Shown here: positions 46,740 to 57,414 of the stretch, one piece after another
Numbering within the stretch: position 1 is the first letter of the stretch
Layout of the letters: each line of letters begins with the position of its first letter
Origin: Podospora comata
Lineage: Eukaryota > Ascomycota > Sordariomycetes > Sordariales > Podosporaceae
NCBI GenBank assembly: GCA_017354895.1
Contig: CP071494.1
Span: 4,960,001 to 5,024,000, forward strand
DNA: 64,000 nt
Direction: 5' to 3'
Translations under genes and position numbers: made by a program
The notes under the pieces: generated by a model
What the model was told of the DNA's origin: nothing
What the model saw: only the letters and a program-made list of their open reading frames with translations
The model's database searches: none

Positions 46740-47739
46740 CAAAAAAACTTGCCGAATGGAGTTTCAGCGAAGGATACCTAACAAGCTTTTGATTGAGTTG
46801 GCTGCATGTTGTTGGGCTACTACGCTCAGCCTCATCTCGGAGGCTAGGTATCCATCAGGCCGCAGATCAAGATCTGTATTACCCCACGCCGTGGTTGAAG
46901 CTGCGGCTCGGGGGCTTGGAGTTATGCAAACTGAAACAAGTGATACACGGAGCATAGTAGTACCTGTTTGGGAATATGGAAATGTGCTGTTCAAGGTCTG
47001 GCCTGTCGTGAGCTGAGGGGCGATGTAAGGTTCTTTTAATGTTTTATGGCCAGGCTGTGGCCGTTTACTCGGCACAGAATTGAACAGCACAATAACACCC
47101 GATCAGATGCTTATATTGTGTTGGTTGGAACTTTGTGTCGAGCCCAATCCCACAGTGCAGGTCTCCGTCGGGTGTTGGAATGTTGATGGCAGTGCTTTGA
47201 GCAAGACCCCGATGGGGAAATATGTGGGTGAACTGGGAAGTGTGTGGTCAGCTTACTTACCGGCGCTAAAAATACAAGATGGGACGAAATTATGCCAGGA
47301 GCCATAATGTCTCCCTGTGGCACCATCCATATATCTGACAGTGGCTGAAGGTGAGTGGTCAAGAGCGGCGATGCAATCTTTCTTCAATTCTTTCAGTGAA
47401 TGGGGATGCAAATACGTGTCCGTGTGGTGAAACAAGTTACCAGGCAAAGTTGGATTCTCTGAAGATAGTAGGATGGTGGGTTAATCATTGGGACTGTCGC
47501 CAACAGTGAGCGCCTCGCGCCATCCTGAGAAAGCGTTCAGAACTAGTGTGACCCTCAGGGCCTTTGCTGTCTGTTGACTGAACTCGGACTTGGGCCTTAT
47601 TTGAAGGCCAGGTGCATCATCGTCGTTGGCCCTGAATTTGTGACAGACCATGGAACATAGACCGTTTTCTCAGTCCTATCCCCATTTTGGCGAGCTGAAA
47701 TTGTTGGAAATTGTGTCCATATTCAAACATAACAAGTTG

Positions 47740-47746
47740 TATATAA
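47740..47746 (+). promoter_or_regulatory. TATA box of the Lys-rich repeat gene
   Basis: TATATAA 160-166 bp upstream of ATG 47906. Confidence 0.5.
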
Positions 47747-47905
47747 GCCCGGGTTTCCGACGAGGGTGTGCCAACGTACTTGCGTCAACCATCTACCAAT
47801 CTTTACCCTATCTTGCTCACATTCTTGACCCCAGCTTTCTTCATTTCCTGTCCGCCGGTCGGACCTCTAGAGTGTATAAGACTTTTCATCCTTTCCGCCA
47901 TCACC

Positions 47906-49300
47906 ATGCCTGGTCCCTTGATTGCTTTGATACCGGCCATTGCTAGCACTACTGCACGCGCAGCATCTCCCGCAATCGGTAAGGCAACTGCTCAAAGTGC
48001 TGCCAAAGGCGCTGCCAAAGCCGCACCCAAGCCTCCTGCACCCAAGCCTGCTGCTCCCAAGCCTCAGCCTCCCAAGCAGAACAACCCGCCCAAGCCCAAA
48101 GACGACAAGAAGCCTGAGCAAAAGAAGGATGACAAGAAGCCTGAGCAAAAGAAGGATGACAAGAAGCCTGAACCAAAGAAGGACGACAAAAAGCCCGAGC
48201 AAAAAGACGAGAAAAAGCCCGAGCAAAAGAAGGACGAGAAAAAGCCCGATGACAAGAAGCAGGATAATAAGCCTGGGCAGAAGAAGGACGACAAAAAGCC
48301 CGATGACAAGAAGCAGGATAATAAGCCTGGCCAGAAGAAGGACGACAAAAAGCCCGATGACAAGAAGCAGAATAATAATCAGAAGAAGCCTACGCGTGGC
48401 TGTGAGAAGAGGGAGGAACTCACAGAACAAGCTCTCGACACTACTTCTCAAGTCATCGATCGCATCACGAACCGCCCTGGCCGGGACGATGATGCCACCT
48501 CAGATTCTCTCAAACTCGCAGGGCCCAAGCCCAAGAACCCCGTGGTGGTGCCCAAGGCTCCCAAGGCCGGTGATGTACTTGTCTCCCTTGCTGTTAAGAA
48601 CAACGGCCAGGATTGGTTCTGGTTCGTCCACCACCCTACCGAGACCAACACAGGCATGACAATGCATGCCGAGGGTACCATCACCAAGGGATTTACAGTT
48701 AAAATCACACGCAAGACCACCGTCGAAAAGCTCGAGTCTGCCACGGGCACCAAGTCACTCGAGCTGATCAAGCTGCAGTGGGTTGAGAAGCGTTGGTGGG
48801 ACGAGGACATGTTCGCCCCCAACAAGGCTGCCAAGGCGGAGGCTCCCTTTGAGACAACCGCGTATGGCGTAAAGCCTCCCACAGTGACCGAGTGTGCTCC
48901 CGTCAAGGAGACCGCCACTGAGATGGCCATGGATAGGATGACCGCCCGTATCAAGCGCAAGGACGACAAGACCTGGGTCCTCGAGTCGTGCGAGGCTCTG
49001 GTCCGTGCCGGAGCCCTCAAGCAGAACGTCTTGACCTTCCTTGAGAAGCTCAAGGACAGCTACGGCACCCTCGGCGGCAAGAAGCCCACCGGCCCCAATG
49101 TTAACCCGGCCAACCCTGGCAAACAGCCGATCTGCGGTACTCCCAGCAGGGGCGGAGATAGCGTCCCTACCAAGACCAATAGGCCTAATACGCTGAGCAC
49201 ACCTGGGAATGCTACACCGCGTAAGCCTGGAAATGGCACTCCAAAGAAGGGCGTCACTGGAAAGCCTCCTGCCATCAACGCGGCTGCTGTCAACAAATAG
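47906..49300 (+). CDS. Lys/Asp-rich repeat protein with unknown C-terminal domain
   Basis: A single exon of 464 residues; ATG 47906 (MPGPLIALIPAIASTTARAA) follows a TATA box, while codons further upstream look like leader. The N-terminus is hydrophobic then Ala/Pro/Lys-rich. Residues about 66-162 are tandem charged repeats, first 9-residue units (DDKKPEQKK), then 18-residue units (DDKKPDDKKQDNKPGQKK). The C-terminal half is non-repetitive and looks folded: GDVLVSLAVKNNGQDWFWFV, GMTMHAEGTITKGFTVKI, LIKLQWVEKRWWDEDMF, ALKQNVLTFLEKLKDSYGTL. A Gly/Pro/Lys/Thr-rich tail ends the protein. I cannot name the folded domain. Codon use in the C-terminal half (C-ending) argues for real, well-expressed coding sequence. 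Function unknown. Confidence 0.8.
   Translation: MPGPLIALIPAIASTTARAASPAIGKATAQSAAKGAAKAAPKPPAPKPAAPKPQPPKQNNPPKPKDDKKPEQKKDDKKPEQKKDDKKPEPKKDDKKPEQKDEKKPEQKKDEKKPDDKKQDNKPGQKKDDKKPDDKKQDNKPGQKKDDKKPDDKKQNNNQKKPTRGCEKREELTEQALDTTSQVIDRITNRPGRDDDATSDSLKLAGPKPKNPVVVPKAPKAGDVLVSLAVKNNGQDWFWFVHHPTETNTGMTMHAEGTITKGFTVKITRKTTVEKLESATGTKSLELIKLQWVEKRWWDEDMFAPNKAAKAEAPFETTAYGVKPPTVTECAPVKETATEMAMDRMTARIKRKDDKTWVLESCEALVRAGALKQNVLTFLEKLKDSYGTLGGKKPTGPNVNPANPGKQPICGTPSRGGDSVPTKTNRPNTLSTPGNATPRKPGNGTPKKGVTGKPPAINAAAVNK
48101..48390 (+). repeat. Coding minisatellite (27-bp and 54-bp units)
   Basis: Five 27-bp-type units encoding DDKKPEQKK variants are followed by two and a half 54-bp units encoding DDKKPDDKKQDNKPGQKK. 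The 54-bp units are nearly identical at the DNA level, implying recent duplication. All units are multiples of three, so the frame survives copy-number change. Confidence 0.9.
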
Positions 49301-49730
49301 TGGGCATGTATCGCCTCCTAGCGCCATATTTCCATTTTTATGTTTTGGTTATTTAGACGGTTAGAATACAATGGTGGTGAATCTGGGCGTTCTCTGGTAG
49401 AAACAGGCGCTGTTCTTCCATTCTTGCGCTATGTCTGGTTGGTTTGCTGGTAGTGTAAATGGTGTCAGAGTGATAAATTGAGCTGGTACTCAAAGTATAT
49501 GCAACGAAGTCTCCCCCATTCCGTGCTGAATGTTACCTGGATACTGTATTGGTATTGCTGATGAGAAAAGGAGGACACGGAGCTGACCCTAACCCTCACC
49601 GGCCCCCTTGAATCGCCCCTGACGAATTTCCGAATCCGTCGTCCCTTCAAATTCCAGTGACATTGACATGAAAAGAGGGGTCACCCGGTATTCTCCTCCA
49701 AGATTGATACTGAGGCCAGCCCAAAACAAC
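49301..49730. other. Intergenic
   Basis: 3' flank of the repeat gene and promoter/leader of the membrane protein. No motif of note. Confidence 0.55.
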
Positions 49731-51149
49731 ATGTTCCTGTCACGAACACAAACACCAGAGTGCAATTGGCCGATACTCCCCAACCAGCCAGCTCATAGTC
49801 ACGTGAACGGCACATTGTACTGTTGGAATAGAGACCTTGACACTTCATACTGGATACACGAGCATGCCTTTAGCTGTCTCAATTTCGATAGCCAGAACTG
49901 CATGTGCCCGCGCCTCAAAGCAGACCCCGAGGTGGCCGGGATAGGTGTACGTGATGTTGAATTTGCGCTTGTTGGCAGCTCCATATACATTTCTAATCAG
50001 CTTTCCGATGAGCTCTAGGTAATCCTCGCCTTCTTCATCACTGCTTTCCTGACCGTCATCTCCACGATATTCACCCTCCTCCTCACTCGCACCGATGGCC
50101 CCTTATCTCCTGACGGAACCTGGCCGCCTCCGTCCTCCCCGGCCCACCCTCCCACTCTCAACAAGATCAATCATGTCTCAAGACAATACATCGCCAGATC
50201 ATTCGTTGTCTTTCTTCACTCTCATGGAGTCAACATTCCCGTCATAGCCGCCTGCGCCACCGACCTCGTTATCTCCCTCTCCGGCACCCAGCTCGTCACC
50301 GGCCTCGCCGTGCTCGTCGATGCGCTCGCCTCCCTGTACCGCAGCGACCACGATGAACCAATGTCGGTCTATCATTTCACCATCGCCTCTGACCTGGCCT
50401 GGTTCTCGTCCACCACACATCTCTCCTCGCTGCTGGTTCTCCGTTACCACCCACGAATCTCGGCCAAAAAGGGCCACCGACCCACTCACATCCGGCCCTG
50501 GACGGTGCGCCTCCCGTTAACAATACGACTTGTCCTCATGGCTGTTTTCGCCGCTCTTCTCCTCTGGGCCACCACGCTGGGGGGATACGAGTGCTGGTAC
50601 AGCATCATGGCCTGCCCCGCCAAATGTACGCTGACACACCCCTGGGGCGGCGAGCCGGAGACGTGGATGGCGGTGAACACGGTGCTGATTGTGTACGGCT
50701 ACTCGACGCACATGCTGGAGCTCTCGGTTACAGCGAGGAAATACTGGCTGGATCATCTGAGGCCTCATGTTCTTACTCGGGACAACAAATTCCCTGTGCC
50801 GAGGCTCAAGCAGGGCCTTGTCGGGATGATGGTCTCGACAGCCAGGATACTCTTGTTTTGCTTCTGGAACGCGTTGGGGTCGGATTTGTGTGACGTGCTC
50901 GAGATGATGGTTTGGTTTGCACTGGGATGTTTTTGGATTGCCGAAGATCGAAGATGGGGGCAAGCAGAGATGGAAGGAGAGCATCGACAGGCGGAGAATC
51001 GGCTAGGGTATGGGCAGCTAATACCCATCGTGTTGTTATTACTGCCCCTAATAGCCCTTGTTGAATCCTACGCACACCACTCGGAAGCAGACAAAAAGAA
51101 GAGGTTTGGGCAGTGCAGTTGTGGTGGCTGTGAATGGCACGGATCCTGA
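49731..51149 (+). CDS. Multi-pass membrane protein with Cys-rich N-terminal ectodomain
   Basis: Exons 49731-49946 and 50019-51149 encode 448 residues. The 72-nt intron (GTACGT..CTCTAG) joins DPEVAGIG-VILAFFITAFLT. An earlier in-frame ATG at 49668 would add 21 residues. The N-terminal 60 residues carry five Cys (ECNWP, LYCWNRD, FSCLNF, NCMC) and an Asn-Gly-Thr glycosylation site, so they probably face outside. Seven or eight hydrophobic segments follow, including VILAFFITAFLTVISTIFTL, LVLMAVFAALLLWATTLGG, GMMVSTARILLFCFWNAL and LIPIVLLLLPLIALVESYA. The C-terminus is charged with a CSCGGC motif. The layout resembles orphan fungal membrane proteins; a receptor role is only a guess. Confidence 0.82.
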
Positions 51150-51305
51150 GTGATCTCAAGTACCTTAGGACGGAGGAGCAAGAGAAATTTCATATCCGTA
51201 TTGGTCGTAACACATAACAAGATCTACCTCTATCCCATGACCCAAACAAAAACACAATCACCATAGGGGGTATCAAGCAACGCCGTATATCCTGTCTTGT
51301 CCATC

Positions 51306-52934
51306 TCAATACCAAGCTGACTTCTTTCCGGCCTCGATGCTGTCAACGATGGTGCACTTTTCCGTCTGGCACACCTTTTTCCGCTCCAGAAACTTCCATT
51401 TGGGGCCTAACGGACCGGTGATATAGTGATACTCACCAAAGAGCCTCCATTGTCGTTCGTCACTGAGAGGATAAACATCATCACCCCAGTACCCATCAAA
51501 ATGGAACCAGGACGTTGGTGCTTCTGGGTTTGACGACGCAGGCTGTAAGCTCGTTCGGTTTCGACCTGCCGGGACTGCCTTGGATTCCTCGTGATCAACC
51601 TCGTAGTCGTACCAATAGGCGTAGTTGTTCAGTGCGGGATCCCAGAGTGGACCCTTGTCGGTGATGTCCTTGAGCATCTTGAAAGGCAAGACGTATGGGT
51701 GGAGCCCAGGATTGGCGTACATGGCATGACTTCCAACAGCGGAGTAGATAACTGGACGAGCCGGATTACCGTGGTTTTGGGACCGCTTCTCCATGGCGTG
51801 CCACGTGTATGCCTTGCCGCCGGCATGCTCGCTGAGAAACATGGCCCGTGGAATACCGTTCTGGAACCGGACCATGCAGTGCTCCCAGTCGCCAACGTGG
51901 TTGCCAAACCTGATGTTGAGAACCGTCTGCCCTAGATTGTAGCTGTAGAAAAAGAACCAAAAGGCATCCAGGATGCCGGCTCCTTTGTCGACAAGGACCA
52001 GGACGGCAGGTGCCTTGGAATACCCGCTGGCGTCTGGCTTGCCTTTCTCCGGAAAGCTACCAACCATTGGCCGCTGAGCAGGTGAAGCCCTTCGCCGCAA
52101 GCCTCTCCCCAGATTCTTGGGCGCGGCTATGCGGTGAGGTGGGTGTTGCTTGTCTGCATCCCACCAAGTCATTCCGCCATCTGCTCTGCGAGGCTGACCG
52201 TCGTGCGAGCCCCAGTCCGCTCCATTATTGCCATTCTTGTCGTTATTGTCATTGCCATCATCGTCGTCGTCATCATCGAAAGGGGTTGGAACCCCCACTT
52301 GGCTGTGCAACCAATCAGGCCTGCTCTCGACATCATCGACGCTGGTGAGAAAGACAGTCCCATTCTCCCCGTTCAGCTGCCCCAGATTGTCCAGCGCCAG
52401 GTCTTTTTTCCCATTCTCCCCATCCCACGAGGACTCCACCTTCATGTGCTTGACATGCTCTGCAATATCCGATGGCCAAAAGTTCTCACCAGAGTACAAG
52501 TGCACCAATGGGGCATTATCCAGCACAAAGTCGGGTACCGCTCCTTTCTTGACCACTTTTGCCTTCATCTCTCCGCCTCTCCTCTTCAGATCGGCCTCCA
52601 TCCAGCCCTCCTCTTGGTCCCACGTGTTTTCAAATTCCTTCTCGCCTTCCCACGCCAAAGCCAGCTTTCGTAATTCATCCATGACGGCCTCGCCCATGCC
52701 GTGGGACAAGGCTGGAGCATCCCATCGTATGTGCTGAATCCCGCATAGGCCCAACCAACGACAAGCTTGGCGGTCGAGGAAGTTGGGCGATGAATTGATC
52801 CATTTCTTGTCTCGCTCGGTCTCATTTTCGTCAGGTTGCGTGGGCTTGATAGCACGGGGAACAGCCCAAAGGACGAAAATGATGCTACCTAAGAAGGCAA
52901 AAGTGTATGAGAGGCGGCGGATGCCGTAAGCCAT
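51306..52934 (-). CDS. VPS62: Vps62/TDA6-like (DUF946) protein
   Basis: A single exon of 542 residues from ATG 52934. A single N-terminal signal anchor (YTFAFLGSIIFVLWAVP) suggests a type II protein in the endomembrane system. The family is linked to vacuolar protein sorting in yeast, but its biochemistry is unknown. Conserved C-terminal part: PDFVLDNAPLVHLYSGENFW near residue 130, then ILDAFWFFFYSYNLGQTV, FGNHVGDWEHCMVRF, SEHAGGKAYTWHAME, PVIYSAVGSHAMYANPG and WFHFDGYWGDDVYPL. Between them is an Asp/Asn run (DDDDDDDGNDNNDKNGN), a low-complexity insert likely of slippage origin. Length is normal for filamentous fungi. Confidence 0.9.
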   Translation of the reverse strand: MAYGIRRLSYTFAFLGSIIFVLWAVPRAIKPTQPDENETERDKKWINSSPNFLDRQACRWLGLCGIQHIRWDAPALSHGMGEAVMDELRKLALAWEGEKEFENTWDQEEGWMEADLKRRGGEMKAKVVKKGAVPDFVLDNAPLVHLYSGENFWPSDIAEHVKHMKVESSWDGENGKKDLALDNLGQLNGENGTVFLTSVDDVESRPDWLHSQVGVPTPFDDDDDDDGNDNNDKNGNNGADWGSHDGQPRRADGGMTWWDADKQHPPHRIAAPKNLGRGLRRRASPAQRPMVGSFPEKGKPDASGYSKAPAVLVLVDKGAGILDAFWFFFYSYNLGQTVLNIRFGNHVGDWEHCMVRFQNGIPRAMFLSEHAGGKAYTWHAMEKRSQNHGNPARPVIYSAVGSHAMYANPGLHPYVLPFKMLKDITDKGPLWDPALNNYAYWYDYEVDHEESKAVPAGRNRTSLQPASSNPEAPTSWFHFDGYWGDDVYPLSDERQWRLFGEYHYITGPLGPKWKFLERKKVCQTEKCTIVDSIEAGKKSAWY

Positions 52935-53594
52935 ATTGATGTTTCTGAGGGTGGTGAAGGACTCGAGATGGGAGAAATGTAGGAATGTGGTGTCACCGCT
53001 GCTTCACGTATGCAAGTCCGCATTAGGTTGTTAGGTAACAAATAACGTGGGATTGCTAAGCACCAAGCCGCCAAACAGAGCGGGGACGCAGGATGACAGG
53101 ATGACAGGATGAGGCGCAGAGATGGGAATAGAGAGTGACAAACCGGGCCGCAGAGTGCGCGGGATGAGGGCATCAACCATACTTGGGAGGAAAGAGAAGA
53201 GGAAAGATGGAAAAGGCGAAAAAAAAGGACCAACAATGGGACAAAAAGTCAAGGCAAGCAGGAATCATGTGGCCCTGGGATATCCGGGAGTTGGGGTCAC
53301 AACCTAACGGGAAGCCGGGAGCCCGGCAGGGTTCACGCACGTCAGCCAAGACTTGTACTGGTACCTGTGCCGCAGCGGCATCTCCACTGAAGGATGGGTA
53401 CCTGATCTTCTACTGCCCGAAACTCTTAGCGCTGGACAGAAACCGGAAACCCCGCCGCCAAAACCCATTCTGGGATGACAGGCCCACCCCCCGCCTGTTC
53501 ACAGGGCAATGCCAAGGATCTGCAACCTGGATGGGCTGGGAGGACATGGCTAGGGTGCTAGGTATGTCATTAATCATGTATTCTCACTCCTCCA
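52935..53594. other. Intergenic
   Basis: Promoter of the Vps62-like gene (-) and the 3' flank of the TFIIIC gene (-). A 10-mer (atgacaggat) is duplicated near 53092-53111. No gene seen. Confidence 0.55.
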
Positions 53595-54828
53595 TCACTC
53601 GAGCTCGTCCCATCTCCGAGGTGTCGGCTGGTTCTGCAACACACTCCCTGACTCGGTCCTGTGCTGTGTCCCTGCTCTCGACAGCGCCGACGTATCCCTC
53701 CGAACCAACGTTGTCCTCCTCGCCCTTGTCCTAGGCCTCCTGCGCCCTCCCGATCCTCTGACAGGTCCATATGGCCTCTGCTCCACCCCCAGCCCAGCCT
53801 GTATATTGTCCCTCCTCTTTTCTCGAAGGCTCATGTTCCTCTGCTGGTCACGATGCAGTTTCCTCCTTCTCATTTCCTCGGCTCTGTCCTCCACCATAAG
53901 TCGGTTCTGGTGCGTCTCCACTGATGTGATGGTCACTTCATCCGTCTCGTTACGTTTGCGCTTGAGGGAGATGAGATCCTCGAGAAAGTGGGCCTGCGGC
54001 TGCCGCTGCCCGCTCTTGTCGCCGCCGACATGAACGTAGATGCCACCATTGCGCTTGTACCGAGCTGGCAAGTCTTCCTCTTGAGAGTCAACCCCCATAG
54101 CATCGTCCTGCTCTCCATGGCCATTCGCAGGGTTCTTGTTGCGAAGAGTGGTCTCTGTAAAGTTGATTCTGCACGCGCTGGCCGCGATCAAATCGATGTT
54201 TTGGTTCAAGTTCCTCAGGGCGGGCAGAGGGACTTGTTCGTCGTGGGGGGTGAATATCATCTCGGTGCCAATGTTTGCGCACCATGAACCGCGAAACACG
54301 TGGTTGCGGTATGATACCAAGGGCCTTTCCGAGTGTAGGTCGAGTATCTGGATCTCTTCGGCCGGCACATTGGTGTTGGTCGGCAACTCCATGTAGTCTC
54401 TATCTTGTCCATTGTCGAGTTGCAAGCGGGGATCGACTGGCGGCTCTGTCGGCGCTCGCGGAGGCTGCAGCCCGGAATTGTCGCGCTTGTCAGCTTCTTC
54501 CCGCTCGGGTGGTTCGTTATCATCGACATCCTTGTCATCAATGAAGGCCACATTCGAGGCTTGGGGCTCGGCGGCATTGAACAGTGGGTTGTACCAAACT
54601 CGGTAGCCCCCGCGCGTGTTATGGATAATGTCATCGGTTCGGCGCTCGAGAAAGTCGCGGACAGAGAGATCGAGTGTAATGTAGTAGGTCTACGGAAGGT
54701 GTCAGCGTGTGCGACTCACAAGATTTCAGTCGCCGACATGCCTCTTTCTCGGTAGCTGAGTACTCGAATTCCCACTCGTCCTCGTTCTCTACCAGCAGAG
54801 CGTGGTTAGCCTCGACCTGCGACGGCAT
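53595..54828 (-). CDS. sfc7: TFIIIC triple-barrel subunit (Sfc7/GTF3C6-like)
   Basis: Subunit of the Pol III factor TFIIIC, which binds A and B boxes of tRNA and 5S genes. Exons 54828-54742 and 54689-53595 encode 393 residues. The family signature spans the junction: EDEWEFEYSATEKE-TYYITLDLSVRDF, then RGGYRVWYNPLFNAAEPQAS, LVSYRNHVFRGSWCANIGTE, MIFTP and DLIAASACRINF. The 52-nt intron begins GCATGT, not GT, and ends CCGTAG with a CTGAC branch site. Using the nearby GTGAGT as donor would leave only about 30 nt and shift the frame. ATG 54828 is the first in frame; upstream open codons include no ATG. The C-terminal third is Arg/Lys-rich and ends RRWDELE. Confidence 0.9.
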
Positions 54829-55334
54829 TGCGTTGCGCGCGAGATGTTGCTGCTGCTGAATGAGAGTTGAAGATGAATGATGGGGGGTTGTAGGCTTCGC
54901 GGATGGTGTGAAGTAAGGTAGCCTGCCAAAGTACGGCCTGCTGTTCAGAGTCGACACTATGACAAGTCTGCGGTGAGTTGCTTGGTGGCTTCCGAGGTCC
55001 CGTCTGGGTAATGGGAGACTTGCAGGGGTCGCAGCTGAGCTTCCGATGGATTGATTGTCAAAAGTTAGCGGTCAGCATTGGCAGAACGCTGCGCGTCGAA
55101 CCCGGCATGCCGATAGCGGGGAAACTTTGGCTTATCGCGTGGACCTAGTGGTGGGTTCACCCGCTGTGACGGGGCATTGCCCCGCCATGAAATGCCCTGC
55201 GAATATTTTGAATCACTGCCCTGAGGATCACCAGGGGTTGACTCATTGGATAGGTATTCCCGTCGTGCCCTTTCCCACTGACAACATCACCTTGAATCGT
55301 CTCGAATCCTCCCTGGTTGCAGTCGCAAATCAAA
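54829..55334. other. Divergent promoter region TFIIIC subunit / HIS7
   Basis: 506 bp shared by two housekeeping genes, with a TGACTCA element at 55239. No coding signal. Confidence 0.6.
55239..55245. promoter_or_regulatory. GCN4/CPC1-type site TGACTCA
   Basis: A perfect palindromic TGACTCA bZIP element 90-96 bp upstream of the HIS7 ATG. It is the site used by Gcn4 and Neurospora CPC1 to induce amino-acid synthesis genes on starvation (cross-pathway control). Its position before a histidine gene makes a functional role likely. Confidence 0.75.
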
Positions 55335-57056
55335 ATGTCAAAGGTTTATCTTCTCGATTATGTCGCCGGCAACGTGCGCAGTCTTGTGAACGCCATTGAA
55401 AACTGTGGCTACGTGGTCGAGTGGATCCGGTCGCCGGAGGATGTCCCAAAAGCAGAGGTATTATGTGCTCGCCCTGTGGGAGAGGAGGATAGGGAATACT
55501 GACATGCTGGGTATCGCACGTAGAAACTGATTCTGCCTGGTGTCGGACACTTTGGCCACTGCCTCTCGCAGCTTTCCGCCGCCGGCTTCCTCCCCGCGAT
55601 CCGAGCCCACATCGATGCCGGCAAGCCGTTTATGGGCATTTGCGTCGGTCTCCAGGCACTCTTCTCCAGCTCAGCCGAAGACGCAGACTGCCCAGGTATT
55701 TGTCTCATACCAGGAAGTCTCGATCGATTTGACGACAGTGTGAAAGCTGTGCCCCATATTGGCTGGAACAATGCTTCCTGTCCCACGAATCCAACGCTTT
55801 ATGGCTTGAGCCCAGATTCGAAATACTACTATGTGCACTCGTACAAATACCCCTACGTCAAGGGCGAGCTGGAAAGCCATGGTTGGGCCGTGGCAACAGG
55901 CACATATGGCACCGAAACCTTCGTCGGCGCCGTGGCTAAAGGAAACGTCCTGGCCACCCAGTTCCACCCCGAAAAGAGCGGTGTCGCCGGTCTCCGAGTG
56001 ATCCGATCTTTCCTCGACGGCTCGGGAGCGAAGGCGCTGGCCGAGCATCTCCCACAAGAAAGCAACATCGCTGCCGAACTCGTTCCCAAAGATGGCCTTA
56101 CGCGCCGTGTCATTGCCTGCCTCGACGTGCGCACCAACGACCAGGGCGATCTCGTTGTCACCAAAGGCGATCAGTATGATGTGCGGGAAAAGGGCTCTGA
56201 TCGCAACGTCCGCAACCTCGGAAAGCCGGTTGAAATGGCCAAGAAATACTATGAACAGGGTGCTGACGAGGTCACGTTTCTCAACATCACTTCCTTCCGC
56301 GACTGCCCCGTCGCCGACCTCCCCATGCTCGAAATCCTCCGGCGCACTTCCAAGACAGTCTTTGTTCCTCTGACGATCGGTGGTGGCATCAGGGATACCG
56401 TTGACGTCGATGGAACCAAGGTCTCGGCCCTCGAAATAGCAACCATGTACTTCAAATCTGGCGCCGACAAGGTTTCCATCGGCTCAGATGCTGTCATTGC
56501 GGCCGAGGAGTATTACAATGCTGGAAAGACGCTCTTTGGAAACACGGCCATCGAGCAGATCAGCAAAGCATACGGCAACCAGGCCGTCGTTGTAAGCATC
56601 GACCCCAAGAGGGTTTATGTGCCGAAACAAGAGGCCACACGCCACGCCACTCTCAAGACAAAGTTTCCCGGGCCAAAGGGAGAAGAGTACTGCTGGTATG
56701 CCTGCACAATCAAGGGGGGTCGGGAGACGAGAGATCTGGACGTGGTGGAGCTCACCCAAGCCGTCGAGGCAATGGGCGCGGGCGAGATTCTTCTCAACTG
56801 CATCGACAAGGACGGCACAAACAGCGGGTTTGATCTCGAGTTGATCAACCAGGTCAAGGGGGCTGTCAGGATACCAGTCATTGCTAGCAGTGGTGCGGGA
56901 AATCCTGGACACTTTGATGAGGTGTTTAGGGAGACGACAACCGACGCCGCGCTGGGTGCCGGTATGTTCCATAGAGGGGAATATACGGTACAGCAGGTGA
57001 AGGATTATCTGGCCGGCAAAAATTTGGTGGTGAGGAAATTCGAGGGGGAGTTCTGA
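55335..57056 (+). CDS. HIS7: Imidazole glycerol phosphate synthase, HisH-HisF fusion
   Basis: Bifunctional enzyme of histidine synthesis: glutamine amidotransferase plus cyclase, producing imidazole glycerol phosphate and AICAR. Exons 55335-55457 and 55524-57056 encode 551 residues; the 66-nt intron (GTATTA..CACGTAG) joins [17 protein letters not shown]. The HisH domain (1-200) has the oxyanion strand PGVGHFG, nucleophile Cys in [15 protein letters not shown], and His/Glu in TQFHPEKSG. The HisF barrel starts [20 protein letters not shown] and carries both catalytic Asp regions (ACLDVR and [15 protein letters not shown]), with phosphate loops [14 protein letters not shown] and [11 protein letters not shown]. 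Length equals yeast HIS7. The start follows a short leader and the CPC1-type site. Confidence 0.97.
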
Positions 57057-57414
57057 GATGTGTACAGTTCTGGAGAAAAGCAGGTGAAATTCAAGGTAGA
57101 TAGCAGCAAGCAATCAGCGTGTAAATGATTGAAAAAAAAAATGTATATACCGTGGCACTGGCCGCCTCAACAGCCCTCTACCTAGACGCGAAAACCTGTC
57201 ACAGGACATCACCCTCCGTATTCATTTTTAAAATGACAAAAAGAACACACATGCAATTTTTCTCCGTCGTGAGCTAAAAGGAAGTGGTATAGAACGGATG
57301 CCGCCTCAAGTTCAGAAACCCCACTGAATCAGGTCGTAGCTGAGCTGATGCATCGTCTTGGTCGTAAGAAGAAAAAAACCCAAAGTCGGAAAGAGAACTC
57401 CTGGCGCCCACCCC
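57057..57414. other. Intergenic, convergent 3' flanks HIS7 / antizyme
   Basis: 358 bp with an A-run near 57132. Nothing else seen. Confidence 0.6.

Larger units (their letters stand above)
46273..47905. other. Intergenic of 1.6 kb with poly-T/poly-A tract
   Basis: No supported gene. Contains the T14A19 tract (46703-46735) and the TATA of the downstream gene. Confidence 0.55.

Noticed and set aside
47867-48451. 194-codon minus-strand ORF (Leu/Ile/Val-rich)
   Set aside because: Complement of the Lys/Asp repeats; apparent transmembrane character is an artefact of AAG/GAC repeats.
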